The position numbers and the translations under genes are program-made. Positions 38,017 through 47,137 of a stretch of 64,000 nt of DNA are shown here, piece after piece. Origin of the DNA: Corynebacterium deserti GIMN1.010 (GTDB taxonomy: Bacteria; Actinomycetota; Actinomycetes; Mycobacteriales; Mycobacteriaceae); assembly GCF_001277995.1 (NCBI RefSeq), contig NZ_CP009220.1, positions 620,001-684,000 of the forward strand, written 5' to 3'. Under the pieces are notes generated by a model. The model made no database searches. It had not been told where the DNA came from and saw only the letters and a program-made list of their open reading frames with translations. Every line of letters begins with the position of its first letter. The stretch's first letter is position 1.

Positions 38017-38741
38017 TAATGATTCACCCGCAAATTCTCATGCCTGATGATCTTGCCATCACGCATCGTCACTAAAAGATCACCACGATGCGCTGCTTCT
38101 TTGTCATGAGTGACAAACACAAGTGACTGCCCAAAATCATCAACAATGCTGCGAAACAAATCCAACACCGCGTTGCTGGTGACAGAATCCAAACTTCCCG
38201 TCGGTTCATCCGCAATGACAATATCCGGCCTCGAAATCAACGCTCTGGCAATCGCTGCCCGCTGTTGTTGACCACCCGATAACTCACCAGGCAAATGACG
38301 TAAACGATTACCAATCTTCAAAACACTGGTGATGTGTTCAAACCACTGCGTATCCACCTTCTGATGCGCAAGACGCAGCGGCAACAAAATATTGTCCTTC
38401 ACCGACAAAATAGGCACCAAGTTGAAATCTTGAAACACCATGCTGATGTGCGTGCGACGCAGCTTCGCGCGTTTATTCTCAGAAAGCGAACTTAACGTGA
38501 TGTTGTCTTTACTAAGCGTCACCGTTCCAGATGTCGGCTGCGCCAAACCAGACAAGCATTGCAACAAAGTTGTTTTCCCAGAGCCCGATTGCCCCATGAT
38601 TGAAGTCCACTTGCCAGATGAAACTTGAAGAGAGATGCCATCGAGAGCCCGAATTTCCGTTGAACCTTTCCCATAGATCATTGTGAGATCTTGGGCTAAG
38701 AGCACTGGTGGGGCATTATCTGCGGCAGCGGTCAAGAGCAT
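38016..38741 (-). CDS. ABC transporter ATP-binding protein (LolD/MacB type)
   Basis: 241 aa ATPase partner of the FtsX permease. Walker A GQSGSGKTTL near residue 54, signature LSGGQQQRAAIARAL, Walker B DIVIADEPTGSLD, H-loop VFVTHDKEA. The ATG at 38741 lies directly on an AAAGGA, while the TTG two codons later is seven bases from it and may be the true start. Confidence 0.93.
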   Translation of the reverse strand: MLLTAAADNAPPVLLAQDLTMIYGKGSTEIRALDGISLQVSSGKWTSIMGQSGSGKTTLLQCLSGLAQPTSGTVTLSKDNITLSSLSENKRAKLRRTHISMVFQDFNLVPILSVKDNILLPLRLAHQKVDTQWFEHITSVLKIGNRLRHLPGELSGGQQQRAAIARALISRPDIVIADEPTGSLDSVTSNAVLDLFRSIVDDFGQSLVFVTHDKEAAHRGDLLVTMRDGKIIRHENLRVNH

Positions 38742-39040
38742 TCCTTTTGGCTTATCTATGTGGGAACTAACGAGTCCACACTATATGTGCACAGTAGCGT
38801 GTGCGTTCAAGAGACTGTCCGATCATGTCTGAGTTTTAGGTCGACTTGGAGGACCGATGTATATAAGGCAACAAGATTTCTTGATTTCGCCCACCATTTT
38901 GCCAATATCTTTTACGCAGGAATCCCTGACCAATGGTCAGGAATTCGCGATATGCAAGACGCCATGGATGACAAAGAATCAAATTAGGACCCTGCGATCT
39001 TTATGTTAGCAATGAAGATTGCTAGGCATTTTCTTAGAGA
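38742..39040. other. Intergenic region between the ABC exporter and metI terminator
   Basis: About 300 bases. An open frame at 38760-38987 (GTG, 75 codons, plus strand) has no RBS, no recognisable sequence and unusual composition, so I do not call it a gene. The region must hold the promoter of the minus-strand ABC operon; no clear operator was seen. Confidence 0.4.
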
Positions 39041-39082
39041 AAAACCCGCAGTGTCTACATCCCAGTAGATACTGCGGGTTTT
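39041..39082 (-). terminator. Intrinsic terminator of the metQNI operon
   Basis: A 17-bp stem (39041-39057 with 39066-39082, one T-G pair), eight-base loop, with AAAA/TTTT at the ends, directly after the metI stop on the minus strand. Confidence 0.9.
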
Positions 39083-39094
39083 AGGCCGGCGAAT

Positions 39095-39772
39095 TTATCG
39101 ACGCATGATTTTCTTGGATAGCCAGTTACCCAGGAGCTGGGCGGCTTGGACGATGATGACGATAACCAGAACGGCAACGTACATAACTTCATTGTCGAAG
39201 GCACGGTAACCGTAAACGATAGCGAAGTCACCAAGACCACCACCGCCGATGTAACCGACCATCGCAGACATATCAACGATTGCGATGAATAGGAAGGTAT
39301 AGCCAAGGACCAATGGGCCAAGGGCTTCTGGAATGATCACTGTGCGGATGATCCTCATGGGGGATGCTCCCATTGAGCGCGCGGCTTCGATGACTCCTGG
39401 ATCAATCGAAACTAAGTTCTGTTCCACGATGCGGGCTACGGAAAATGTTGCTGCAACAACCATGACAAAGATGCCGGCATCGCGGCCAATGGATGTGCCC
39501 ATCACTGAGACCGTCAAAGGCTTGATCGCTGCGATCAAAATGATGAAAGGAATGGGGCGAACAAAGTTCACCAGCACATTCAAAATGGTGTAGATCGGCT
39601 TGTTTTTCAAGATGCCACCGGAGCGGGTGGTATACAGCAACAAACCGACAATTAGACCCAGCAAGCCTGACACCACCATGGTGATGGCAACCATTAAGAG
39701 GGTGTCAATGATTGCTGTTTGGAATGTTGGGCCGAGGCGATCCCAGTCAGCGGCGAGAATCATCTCGTTCAT
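39095..39772 (-). CDS. metI: Methionine ABC transporter permease MetI
   Basis: 225 aa inner-membrane channel subunit with five helices. The ABC-permease EAA loop reads VIEAARSMGASPMRIIRTVIIPEALGPL near residue 130-157, where MetN docks. The gene start overlaps the metN stop by four bases. Third gene of metQ-metN-metI, a high-affinity methionine uptake system. Confidence 0.95.
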   Translation of the reverse strand: MNEMILAADWDRLGPTFQTAIIDTLLMVAITMVVSGLLGLIVGLLLYTTRSGGILKNKPIYTILNVLVNFVRPIPFIILIAAIKPLTVSVMGTSIGRDAGIFVMVVAATFSVARIVEQNLVSIDPGVIEAARSMGASPMRIIRTVIIPEALGPLVLGYTFLFIAIVDMSAMVGYIGGGGLGDFAIVYGYRAFDNEVMYVAVLVIVIIVQAAQLLGNWLSKKIMRR

Positions 39773-40851
39773 CGGGTGATCTCCTTGATGGTGGTGGTCA
39801 GGGACAGTGAGTGGAAGAACTCTTCAATTGCTAGCGGATCACCGGTGAGGCGGACAGTCATCTTGCCGAATGATTGACGCTGCAAGGTGGTAACGCCACC
39901 GTGGACAATATTGACAAATGCCCCTTTCTCGGCAGCACGTGCGGTAGCTGCAAAGAACCCGGAGGTCTCCGTGAGGTCGATGGTAAAAAGTCGACCCTCA
40001 TGGCTGAGTAAGTCTTCTGATTCCACCTGGTCTGGGGTGTTGCGCAGTGCGGTAGCAACGAATCGCTGCGCAACTTGTGTCTGTGGGTTAGAGAACACCT
40101 CATAGACGCTGCCGAATTCCACGACTTTGCCGGATTCCATCACTGCAACTTTGTCTGCAATGGAACGAACGACTTCCATTTCGTGGGTGATCACGACGAT
40201 GGTGATGCCAAGTTCGCGGTTTACTTTGCGCAGCAATTCCAAAACTTCATGGGTGGTTTCGGGATCCAAAGCGGAGGTGGCTTCGTCGGCAAGCAAAAGC
40301 GTTGGATTGGTGGCCAGTGCACGGGCGATGCCGACTCGCTGCTTCTGGCCACCAGAGAGCTGCTCGGGGTAGTTTTTGCCTTTGTCGCCCAGGCCGACGA
40401 ACTCGAGCATTTCTTGTACGCGCGCCTTGCGGGCTGCCTTATCCATCTTGGCAACTTCCAGCGGGTATTCCACGTTTCCAGCGGCAGTGCGTGATTGGAA
40501 AAGATTGAACTGCTGGAAAATCATGCCGATATTACTGCGCAGTTTACGTAGCTTAGACTCCGACATGCCAACGATATCGGTGCCGTTGAGTAGCAAGGAT
40601 CCGCTGGTGGGAGAGTCAAGTCCGTTGATGAGGCGGACTAGGGTGGACTTTCCGGCGCCAGAATAGCCGATGATGCCAATGACTTCACCGGGTTCTACGG
40701 TGAGGGTGACATTATCTAATGCGGTGGTTTTAGCAGACTTATTGTTGCTAAATACTTTGGATACGCCGCGGAACTCCACGCGAGTGCCCTGGGTGCTGGG
40801 GTGGTCCGTGGGGTTTTCTTCTGGCGTCGGTGTGGACGCGGTGTGTGACAC
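39769..40851 (-). CDS. metN: Methionine ABC transporter ATPase MetN
   Basis: 360 aa from GTG 40851, which has GAGG eight bases upstream; an upstream TTG at 40902 lacks an RBS. Walker A GYSGAGKSTL, signature LSGGQKQRVGIARAL, Walker B LLLADEATSALD, H-loop VVITHEMEV. The C-terminal NIL domain (about residues 265-360: LFTIDLTETSGFFAATARAAEKGAFVNIVHGGV) binds methionine and gives feedback inhibition in the family. Confidence 0.95.
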   Translation of the reverse strand: MSHTASTPTPEENPTDHPSTQGTRVEFRGVSKVFSNNKSAKTTALDNVTLTVEPGEVIGIIGYSGAGKSTLVRLINGLDSPTSGSLLLNGTDIVGMSESKLRKLRSNIGMIFQQFNLFQSRTAAGNVEYPLEVAKMDKAARKARVQEMLEFVGLGDKGKNYPEQLSGGQKQRVGIARALATNPTLLLADEATSALDPETTHEVLELLRKVNRELGITIVVITHEMEVVRSIADKVAVMESGKVVEFGSVYEVFSNPQTQVAQRFVATALRNTPDQVESEDLLSHEGRLFTIDLTETSGFFAATARAAEKGAFVNIVHGGVTTLQRQSFGKMTVRLTGDPLAIEEFFHSLSLTTTIKEITR

Positions 40852-41023
40852 GACGGTGTCCTCGATTCGTACAAAAGTCGGGGGACAAAAGCTGGAAGAC
40901 AAATATTTTAACGCCCCGAGGAAATAGGCGCGACGTGGTGTTCGTCAAAGGATTCCAAACGGGGCGTTAAGTTCACAGCAGATCTAAACTGTGATGGGTA
41001 AAAATGCGGGTGAGCGCCGAGAT

Positions 41024-41923
41024 TTAAGAGTTCTCTTGGTCTGCTTCGAGGCGATCAAGGATCTCCTGGAGCTCAGCTGCTGGACGATCAACTGCGACGG
41101 AGGTGCCCTCAGAATCGCGGTCTACTGCAGCCAGAACTTCTGGGTCATGCCAAAGCTCTACGAGGCGAGCGATGTTTGCATCGTCTTTATCTTCAGCCTT
41201 GGTGACGAAGACATTGATGTATGGTTCTGCTTCTTCAGACTCTGGATCATCTTCGAATACTGCGAGGTTTGGATCAATACCTGCGCGGTCGAGGAAGGAG
41301 TTGTTGATGATGGCAGGGCGGCCTTCTTGGTATGCGGTCGGTGCCTGGGCAGCGTCAACTGGGATGACGGAAACCTTGGAATTTGCCTCATCGATATCAA
41401 CTGGAGCCGGGGTGACCATGCCTGGGGTCTTTAGGGTGACAAGACCTGCCTGGACAAGCACATTGATGGCACGGCCCTGGTTGGAAGGATCGTTAGGGAT
41501 TGCAACGGATTCGCCATCGATGCCGTCGATGGAGTCATGGTCTTTCCAGAACAGTGCCAAAGGCACGATCTCACTGGACCCAACTGGGGTTAGGTCTGCA
41601 CCGGAACCAACGTTGTATTCAGCCAGGAACTTCAGGTGCTGGAAGAGGTTGACATCTAGCTGGTCCTGAGCGAGAGCCTCATTTGGGGTGGAGTAGTCGG
41701 AGAAAGGAACGATGTCCAGGGTGATTCCCTCGTCCGCTGCCTTTTCTTCAAATACGGTCCATGCTTCCTTCGCTGCGTCGGTAGTGCCGATGCGAATGGT
41801 GACGCCGTCAGTGCCATCAGCAACGGTGGTGCTGCTTCCGTCTGAGTCAGAGCCACAGGCAACAAGTGCTGTTGCCGCGAAGACGCCGGCGATGGCAGTG
41901 GTGGTGATGCGACGAAGTTTCAT
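41024..41923 (-). CDS. metQ: Methionine-binding lipoprotein MetQ
   Basis: 299 aa NlpA-family substrate-binding lipoprotein. The signal peptide MKLRRITTTAIAGVFAATALVAC ends at lipobox Cys23. The binding domain shows FSDYSTPNEALAQDQLDVNLFQHLKFLAEYN and VAIPNDPSNQGRAINVLVQAGLVTLK, typical of MetQ. ATG 41923 was chosen because the signal peptide starts there; the longer frame to 41965 adds charged residues in front. A 172-base gap separates it from metN. A weak McbR-like box is upstream. Confidence 0.94.
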   Translation of the reverse strand: MKLRRITTTAIAGVFAATALVACGSDSDGSSTTVADGTDGVTIRIGTTDAAKEAWTVFEEKAADEGITLDIVPFSDYSTPNEALAQDQLDVNLFQHLKFLAEYNVGSGADLTPVGSSEIVPLALFWKDHDSIDGIDGESVAIPNDPSNQGRAINVLVQAGLVTLKTPGMVTPAPVDIDEANSKVSVIPVDAAQAPTAYQEGRPAIINNSFLDRAGIDPNLAVFEDDPESEEAEPYINVFVTKAEDKDDANIARLVELWHDPEVLAAVDRDSEGTSVAVDRPAAELQEILDRLEADQENS

Positions 41924-41990
41924 CTTTAGATATGTCCTTGTTCGAGAGGGTGCGTGAATTTTCACTTAAGTATTTAGGAGGTTAGCACCC

Positions 41991-42006
41991 TAGACCGGTT
42001 TCTGTA
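41991..42006 (-). promoter_or_regulatory. Weak McbR-like box upstream of metQ
   Basis: On the plus strand TAGAC, six bases, CTGTA, against the McbR motif TAGAC-N6-GTCTA: one half is perfect, the other matches three of five. MetQ belongs to the McbR regulon in C. glutamicum as I recall; this exact site is tentative. Confidence 0.4.
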
Positions 42007-42049
42007 CAGCTTAGTCTATTTTGCGCTTCGAAAAACGATTAAAAACTAT

Positions 42050-42065
42050 TGGAAAACTTGTTCTA
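42050..42065 (+). promoter_or_regulatory. LexA (SOS) box of dnaE2
   Basis: TGGAAAACTTGTTCTA, 14 of 16 against the SOS consensus. It overlaps a -35 (TTGGAA 42049-42054), with -10 TATTCT at 42071-42076 after a 16-base spacer. Confidence 0.82.
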
Positions 42066-42083
42066 AAAATGTATTCTATCACC

Positions 42084-45000
42084 ATGGAATGGAATGGTGG
42101 GGGCAGCTTTAATGGGAAGCCATTGGTGTGGTCGAAATTAGAAAGAATTCTCTCAGGTCAAAGGGTGAAACCACTTCGTCCGGTGTTGCATGAGCCGGAT
42201 TTGGGTGCTCGTGCAGTCGTGAAAGGTGTGGGGTCAGGTGTTTCATTTGCTGAGCTTCATGCGACCAGTAGTTATAACTTTTTGCACGGAGCCTCAGATC
42301 CGCGTGATGTGGTTTTACGTGCAAAAGGGCTAGGTCTTGTTGCATTATCCCTCATGGATAGAGATGGTTTTTATGGTGCGGTGAGGTTTGCTGAGGCCGC
42401 CGCTGAAATAGGCATGCACACTATCTATGGATCAGAATTGAGTCTGCAAGAAGGTGTGCTGACCGTGCTGTGCAAAAACCCCGAAGGTTATAAAAAACTC
42501 AGCCATTTAATTAGTGATGCGAAAATGGCGACGGGGGAAAAGGGGGAGGTGCGTTACCCTGCGCTACCCATGGTGGCTGCACATGCTGCTGGAGATTGGG
42601 TGGTGCTCGCAGGTTTTGAGTGGATCAACAAAATCGATTATTTGATCGAATGCTTTGAGTGGGAAAATGTTGTGCTGGAATTTGGCTCCACCATGATGCC
42701 GGAAGATGCGGATCGCAATGAGAATCTCAGAAGAATTCAAGCAAAATACCAACTACGAGGAATCTTAAGCACCAGCCCAGCATCCGCTACTCGGGATGGT
42801 GCGCGTCTTGCTGGAGCCAAGCATGCATTAGCGCAGAAAATGTCTTTAGCTGATGCTGAAAGTGAATTGCATCCCATGGGAGCATCTTGGCTGCGCAGCG
42901 GCGACACATTATTAAAAGCACACCCGGAATACGCTGATTTGATAGACACAACTGTTGAATTAGCTGCAGAATGTGCTTTTACTCTAGATCTTGTCGCACC
43001 CAATTTACCCAAGTGGGATACCCCAGATGGGCACACTGAGATGTCCTGGCTTGCCCATTTGGTGGCCACGCGAACAAACCAGAGATACACCGGGCGCTCT
43101 GACACGATCAAAGAAAAAGCATCCCAACAGATTGACTATGAGCTAAGAGTTATTGAGCAACTGGGTTTCCCTGGCTATTTCCTCATTGTTTTTGATCTGG
43201 TGGAGTTTTGTCGCCGATCCAATATTTTGTGCCAGGGCAGAGGGTCGGCGGCGAACTCAGCAGTGTGTTTCGTGTTGGGTATCACCAACGCCGAGCCCAT
43301 TTCAGCTGGATTGCTGTTTGAAAGATTCCTATCGCCGGATCGGGATGGTCCACCAGACATTGACATTGATATTGAATCCGGCAGGAGAGAGGAAGTAATC
43401 CAATACGTTTATGAAAAATACGGTAGGGATAATGCTGCTCAAGTAGCCAATGTTATTACCTACCGGACTAAGGGAGCTATGCGTGATGCTGCTCGTGCAT
43501 TGGGCTACCCGCAAGGTGCTGCCGATGCCTGGGCAAAAGGAACTTCCGAACCACCTGATGGGGTATTGGAATTGGCCGCACATTTCAAAGGGCAACCTCG
43601 ACACTTGGGTATTCACTCAGGTGGCATGGTGATTTGTGATCGTCCCATCGCTGATGTCGTGCCAATGGAATGGGCGCGAATGGATAACCGCTCGGTGGTG
43701 CAATGGGATAAAGATGATTGCGCAACAGCGGGGCTCGTTAAATTTGATCTTCTCGGTTTAGGCATGTTGGAAGCCATTCATCACATGATGGATTTAGTGG
43801 AACAACATCGCCATACAAAGGTGAATTTATGGGAATTGGACCTGGCTGAACCGGAAGTCTATGACATGCTCTGTAAAGCTGATGCCGTGGGTGTATTTCA
43901 GGTGGAATCACGCGCGCAGCTTTCCACGCTGCCGAGATTAAAACCGCGGACTTTTTTTGATTTGGTGGTAGAAGTAGCACTAATTCGTCCGGGACCTATT
44001 CAAGGTGGATCAGTGCACCCGTATTTGCGGCGACGCTCAGGTGAGGAAAAAGTTACATATGACCATCCAGTGTTGGAGAAATCTTTAGGCAAAACTTTAG
44101 GAATTCCGTTGTTTCAGGAACAGCTCATGCAAATTGCTGTTGATGCCGCAGGTTTTAGTGGTGGGGAAGCCGATTCTTTACGCAGAGCTATGGGATCAAA
44201 GCGCTCACCAGAACGCATGGCAGCATTGCGGGCAAGGTTTTTCCAAGGGTTGAAAGATACCAATGGCATCGTTGGAGAAACTGCAGAAAAACTTTGGAAC
44301 AAAATTGTTGCCTTTGCTGCCTATGGTTTCCCTGAATCGCATTCTCAGTCTTTTGCTTCCTTGGTGTATTTTTCCGCGTGGTTTAAATATCATTACCCAG
44401 CAGAATTCTGCGTGGGGTTATTAAGAGCGCAACCGATGGGGTTCTACTCTCCACAGTCTCTCATTAGTGATGCCAGACGGCATGGGATAAAAATTCTGCC
44501 GATTACCGTGAATGATTCTGGTGTGGAAGCTGACGCCCCACATGGCGCTATTCGGTTGGGGCTTAATCTTGTCAAAGGTTTAGGTAAAGATGCAGCTCAA
44601 CGGATTGAAAATAACGCTCCCTTTGAATCGATTTCAGATTTATCCCGTCGGGCAGATCTGAATGTCACGCAGGTTGAGGCCTTGGCCCGGGCTGGGGCGT
44701 TGGATTGTTTGGGGGTCGGGCGTCGAGAAGCGTTATGGCAGGCCGGGGTAGCGGCGACGGAGAAGCTTGGCATGTTACCTGGGCTATCGGCGATTGAATC
44801 ACCGGCGTTGCCGGGGATGAGCGCGTTTGAGCTGATGGCGACCAATATTTCCGCCACGGGTGTGACCGCGGAGTATCAGCCGATGGTGTTGATCAGACAA
44901 CGGATGGATGCGTTAGGAATTGTCACCGCGGAGCAGTTGCGTGAGGTAGAAGATGGCACCAGGCTGCGGGTCGCGGGGATTGTCACGCACCGCCAGCGTC

Positions 45001-45236
45001 CGCAAACTGCTTCAGGACTGACGTTTTTAGGGATGGAAGATGAGACCGGATTGATGAATGTCATGGTGTCGGTGGGATTGTGGGAGCGCCAGCGCGTGCT
45101 TGCCGGAAATGCTAAAGCATTGATTATTAGAGGGATTGTGCAAAACGCCCAAGGGGTAGTCACGATTGTTGCTGACCGTCTAGAACCTTTGGATATGGGG
45201 GAGTTTCTCAGCCGAGGTTCCCGTAATTTTCGATAG
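42084..45236 (+). CDS. dnaE2: Error-prone DNA polymerase DnaE2
   Basis: Translesion replicase of the SOS mutasome, working with ImuA' and ImuB (18.6-20.9 kb). About 1050 aa: N-terminal PHP domain (FAELHATSSYNFLHGASDPRDVV, near residues 55-80), the palm with catalytic acids in PDIDIDIESGRREEVI (about 422-437) after GRGSAANSAVCFVLGIT, a helix-hairpin-helix (NVTQVEALARAGALDCLG), and a C-terminal OB fold. The start is ATG 42084, seven bases after the -10, so the mRNA looks leaderless. A longer reading from 42021 runs through the LexA box and is rejected. Confidence 0.95.
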   Translation: MEWNGGGSFNGKPLVWSKLERILSGQRVKPLRPVLHEPDLGARAVVKGVGSGVSFAELHATSSYNFLHGASDPRDVVLRAKGLGLVALSLMDRDGFYGAVRFAEAAAEIGMHTIYGSELSLQEGVLTVLCKNPEGYKKLSHLISDAKMATGEKGEVRYPALPMVAAHAAGDWVVLAGFEWINKIDYLIECFEWENVVLEFGSTMMPEDADRNENLRRIQAKYQLRGILSTSPASATRDGARLAGAKHALAQKMSLADAESELHPMGASWLRSGDTLLKAHPEYADLIDTTVELAAECAFTLDLVAPNLPKWDTPDGHTEMSWLAHLVATRTNQRYTGRSDTIKEKASQQIDYELRVIEQLGFPGYFLIVFDLVEFCRRSNILCQGRGSAANSAVCFVLGITNAEPISAGLLFERFLSPDRDGPPDIDIDIESGRREEVIQYVYEKYGRDNAAQVANVITYRTKGAMRDAARALGYPQGAADAWAKGTSEPPDGVLELAAHFKGQPRHLGIHSGGMVICDRPIADVVPMEWARMDNRSVVQWDKDDCATAGLVKFDLLGLGMLEAIHHMMDLVEQHRHTKVNLWELDLAEPEVYDMLCKADAVGVFQVESRAQLSTLPRLKPRTFFDLVVEVALIRPGPIQGGSVHPYLRRRSGEEKVTYDHPVLEKSLGKTLGIPLFQEQLMQIAVDAAGFSGGEADSLRRAMGSKRSPERMAALRARFFQGLKDTNGIVGETAEKLWNKIVAFAAYGFPESHSQSFASLVYFSAWFKYHYPAEFCVGLLRAQPMGFYSPQSLISDARRHGIKILPITVNDSGVEADAPHGAIRLGLNLVKGLGKDAAQRIENNAPFESISDLSRRADLNVTQVEALARAGALDCLGVGRREALWQAGVAATEKLGMLPGLSAIESPALPGMSAFELMATNISATGVTAEYQPMVLIRQRMDALGIVTAEQLREVEDGTRLRVAGIVTHRQRPQTASGLTFLGMEDETGLMNVMVSVGLWERQRVLAGNAKALIIRGIVQNAQGVVTIVADRLEPLDMGEFLSRGSRNFR

Positions 45237-45254
45237 TTTGGCAAAGTGGAGCTC

Positions 45255-45746
45255 ATGACATATAAGCACGGCCTAACCCCAGAACCACATGAGGGCATGA
45301 ATCCTGTCTCACCAAAACTGACTACGGCCAGGTATCTCACCCGAATTCCCTGGCTGCTGGTGTTTGCGATTGTTTTTGGTGTTCTCGGATTCTTTGTGTT
45401 TTCGTGGTTTTATATCGGAACCGGCGTGTTTGTCGCTATTTTAATTTGGCAGCTATGGCTTATTCCGCAACAAGTAAAACGTCTAGGGTGGTTAGAAACC
45501 ACCGATGAGCTGCTGATAACTAAGGGAAAGATTTGGCATACGTTCACCGTGGTGCCTTATGGGCGCATCCAATTTGTTGATGTCACCGCAGGCGTGCTCG
45601 ATCGCTATTTCGGCATGAAAAAGGTGCATCTGCACACTGCTTCTGCCACATCGGATTCCACGATTGCAGGTCTACCTGCTGCTGAAGCTGATGCCTTGCG
45701 CGGGCGTCTGGCGGAAAAGGCGCGTGAGAGGATGAGCGGACTGTGA
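45255..45746 (+). CDS. PH-domain (bPH2/YdbS-like) membrane protein
   Basis: 163 aa. Two adjacent membrane helices (about residues 29-66: IPWLLVFAIVFGVLGFFVFSWFYIGTGVFVAILIWQLWL) precede a bacterial PH domain (LLITKGKIWHTFTVVPYGRIQFVDVTAGVLDRYFGMKKVHLHTAS). Its role is unknown; YdbS/YdbT pairs are linked to envelope stress in Gram-positives. The ATG at 45255 has GGAG three bases upstream; GTG 45246 is the alternative. Its TGA overlaps the next GTG. Confidence 0.87.
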   Translation: MTYKHGLTPEPHEGMNPVSPKLTTARYLTRIPWLLVFAIVFGVLGFFVFSWFYIGTGVFVAILIWQLWLIPQQVKRLGWLETTDELLITKGKIWHTFTVVPYGRIQFVDVTAGVLDRYFGMKKVHLHTASATSDSTIAGLPAAEADALRGRLAEKARERMSGL

Positions 45747-47128
45747 AAGCTGCAGAAGAATTCCACCGAGTCCACCGCGCCACACCCTTTTTACGCATTT
45801 GGACCGTATTGGTTGCCATGATCGCGGCCTTTGCGTTTAATTCTGGCGCCTCAGTGTTCACATTTATCTGGGGTGCAGCCACTGGCGAATATGGATACGC
45901 CCTTATTCCAATCCTGCTTACCCTCGTCGGCACGCTAGTTGTTGTCGCTTTGATTTGGGGAATGACCGGAATTTGGTGGAAAGCAGTCGGTTTTCGTATC
46001 ACCGATGAAGAAGTGCAATTAAAGCGTGGTGTGATCAGCACAGATCTTCGCACCGCACGTTTTGATCGTATTCAAGCCGTTGACCTGGTGGAATCTTTCA
46101 TCGCGAGGATCTTCCGCCTTGCCGAAGTTCGCGTGGAAACCGCCGGCGGCAGCAACTCCGCCATCAACATTGGGTTTTTAAGGAAAAGCGAGGCCGAGGC
46201 CTTAAAAAAGGAGCTTATCGACGCCTCCCACCACTCACCACGCACCGCCTCCAGGGAGGCTGAAGAAGACGCGGGGGCAGCTGGTGAGGTGCTTGTTCCA
46301 ACAATTCCTATTAAGCGAACCCTTGCTAGTACTGCGCTGACGCTGACCAGCATCGTCACCATCATCGGTGTGGTTTTATTATTCTTTACTCCATTTGGAA
46401 TAAGTGTTGCATTGCCATTCTTAGCCGGTATGATTCCAGCTTTGTGGCGCCTTATTGATAGATCGTGGCAGTTTAACGCCCACTTGCGAGGCGATATTTT
46501 AGACGTCAGTTACGGGCTGGCTAATCGTCGAAGGCAATCAATTCCCTTGGGTCGAATCCATGCAGTAAAACTCAAACAACCATTGCTGTGGCGTTGTGTC
46601 GGCTGGTGGACCGTGACAGTAACAGTAGTTGGCTACGGTGATACAGCCGAAGGCGGAACCTCGAAAATCTTACCTGTCGGGTCTAAAGAATTAGCACTAA
46701 AAGTTCTTGAAGCAGTGGGACCACTTGATGCCAGGGATATTGCAGAATCCGCAGATCCAGCGCATATGAGCAGGCCTCAATACACGCCACCAGCTTCTGC
46801 GCGTCTTGTGACTCCAATCGACCTCACTCGCCAGGGAGTGACCTTAATTGGTAAGCAACCTCATACAGTGATTGTCCACGAAGGCCGATTCATCCCACGC
46901 ATGTCAGTTATTGAAACCTCACACATTCAAGAGCTCACACTAAGCCGCGGGCCACTCCAACGACTGCTGGGACTATCAACCGTGGTGTTCAATCTGGTTC
47001 AAGGACCAGTATCGATGTCTGCATCTGATCTTCGCGCCGAAGACGGCAAGGAACTCCTCGGTGTTTTGCGCCGTCGACAATTACCAGCTTTAGAATCCAC
47101 CCCGCTGGGACAAATCAGCCTCGACTAA
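45743..47128 (+). CDS. Multi-PH-domain membrane protein (YdbT-like)
   Basis: 461 aa partner of the preceding gene, coupled by a GTGA overlap. There are about four membrane helices (23-43, 55-75, 195-215, 218-235) and three bPH2 units, e.g. VQLKRGVISTDLRTARFDRIQAVDLVESFIARIFRLAEVRVETAGG and GRFIPRMSVIETSHIQELTLSRGPLQRLLGL. The linker LKKELIDASHHSPRTASREAEEDAG holds a copy of the dispersed 13-mer. Function unknown. Confidence 0.88.
   Translation: MKAAEEFHRVHRATPFLRIWTVLVAMIAAFAFNSGASVFTFIWGAATGEYGYALIPILLTLVGTLVVVALIWGMTGIWWKAVGFRITDEEVQLKRGVISTDLRTARFDRIQAVDLVESFIARIFRLAEVRVETAGGSNSAINIGFLRKSEAEALKKELIDASHHSPRTASREAEEDAGAAGEVLVPTIPIKRTLASTALTLTSIVTIIGVVLLFFTPFGISVALPFLAGMIPALWRLIDRSWQFNAHLRGDILDVSYGLANRRRQSIPLGRIHAVKLKQPLLWRCVGWWTVTVTVVGYGDTAEGGTSKILPVGSKELALKVLEAVGPLDARDIAESADPAHMSRPQYTPPASARLVTPIDLTRQGVTLIGKQPHTVIVHEGRFIPRMSVIETSHIQELTLSRGPLQRLLGLSTVVFNLVQGPVSMSASDLRAEDGKELLGVLRRRQLPALESTPLGQISLD
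46213..46225 (-). repeat. Copy of dispersed 13-mer (in YdbT-like gene)
   Basis: Exact on the minus strand, with GTGGTGGGA before it and CTCCTTTTTTAAGG after it. It encodes ELIDAS in a charged linker between the first PH unit and the next helix. Confidence 0.6.
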
Positions 47129-47137
47129 GGTGTAGGC

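Noticed and set aside
38760..38987. 75-codon frame from a GTG in the ABC exporter/metI gap
   Set aside because: No RBS, no motif, mixed codon use, and it covers the expected promoter of the minus-strand ABC operon.
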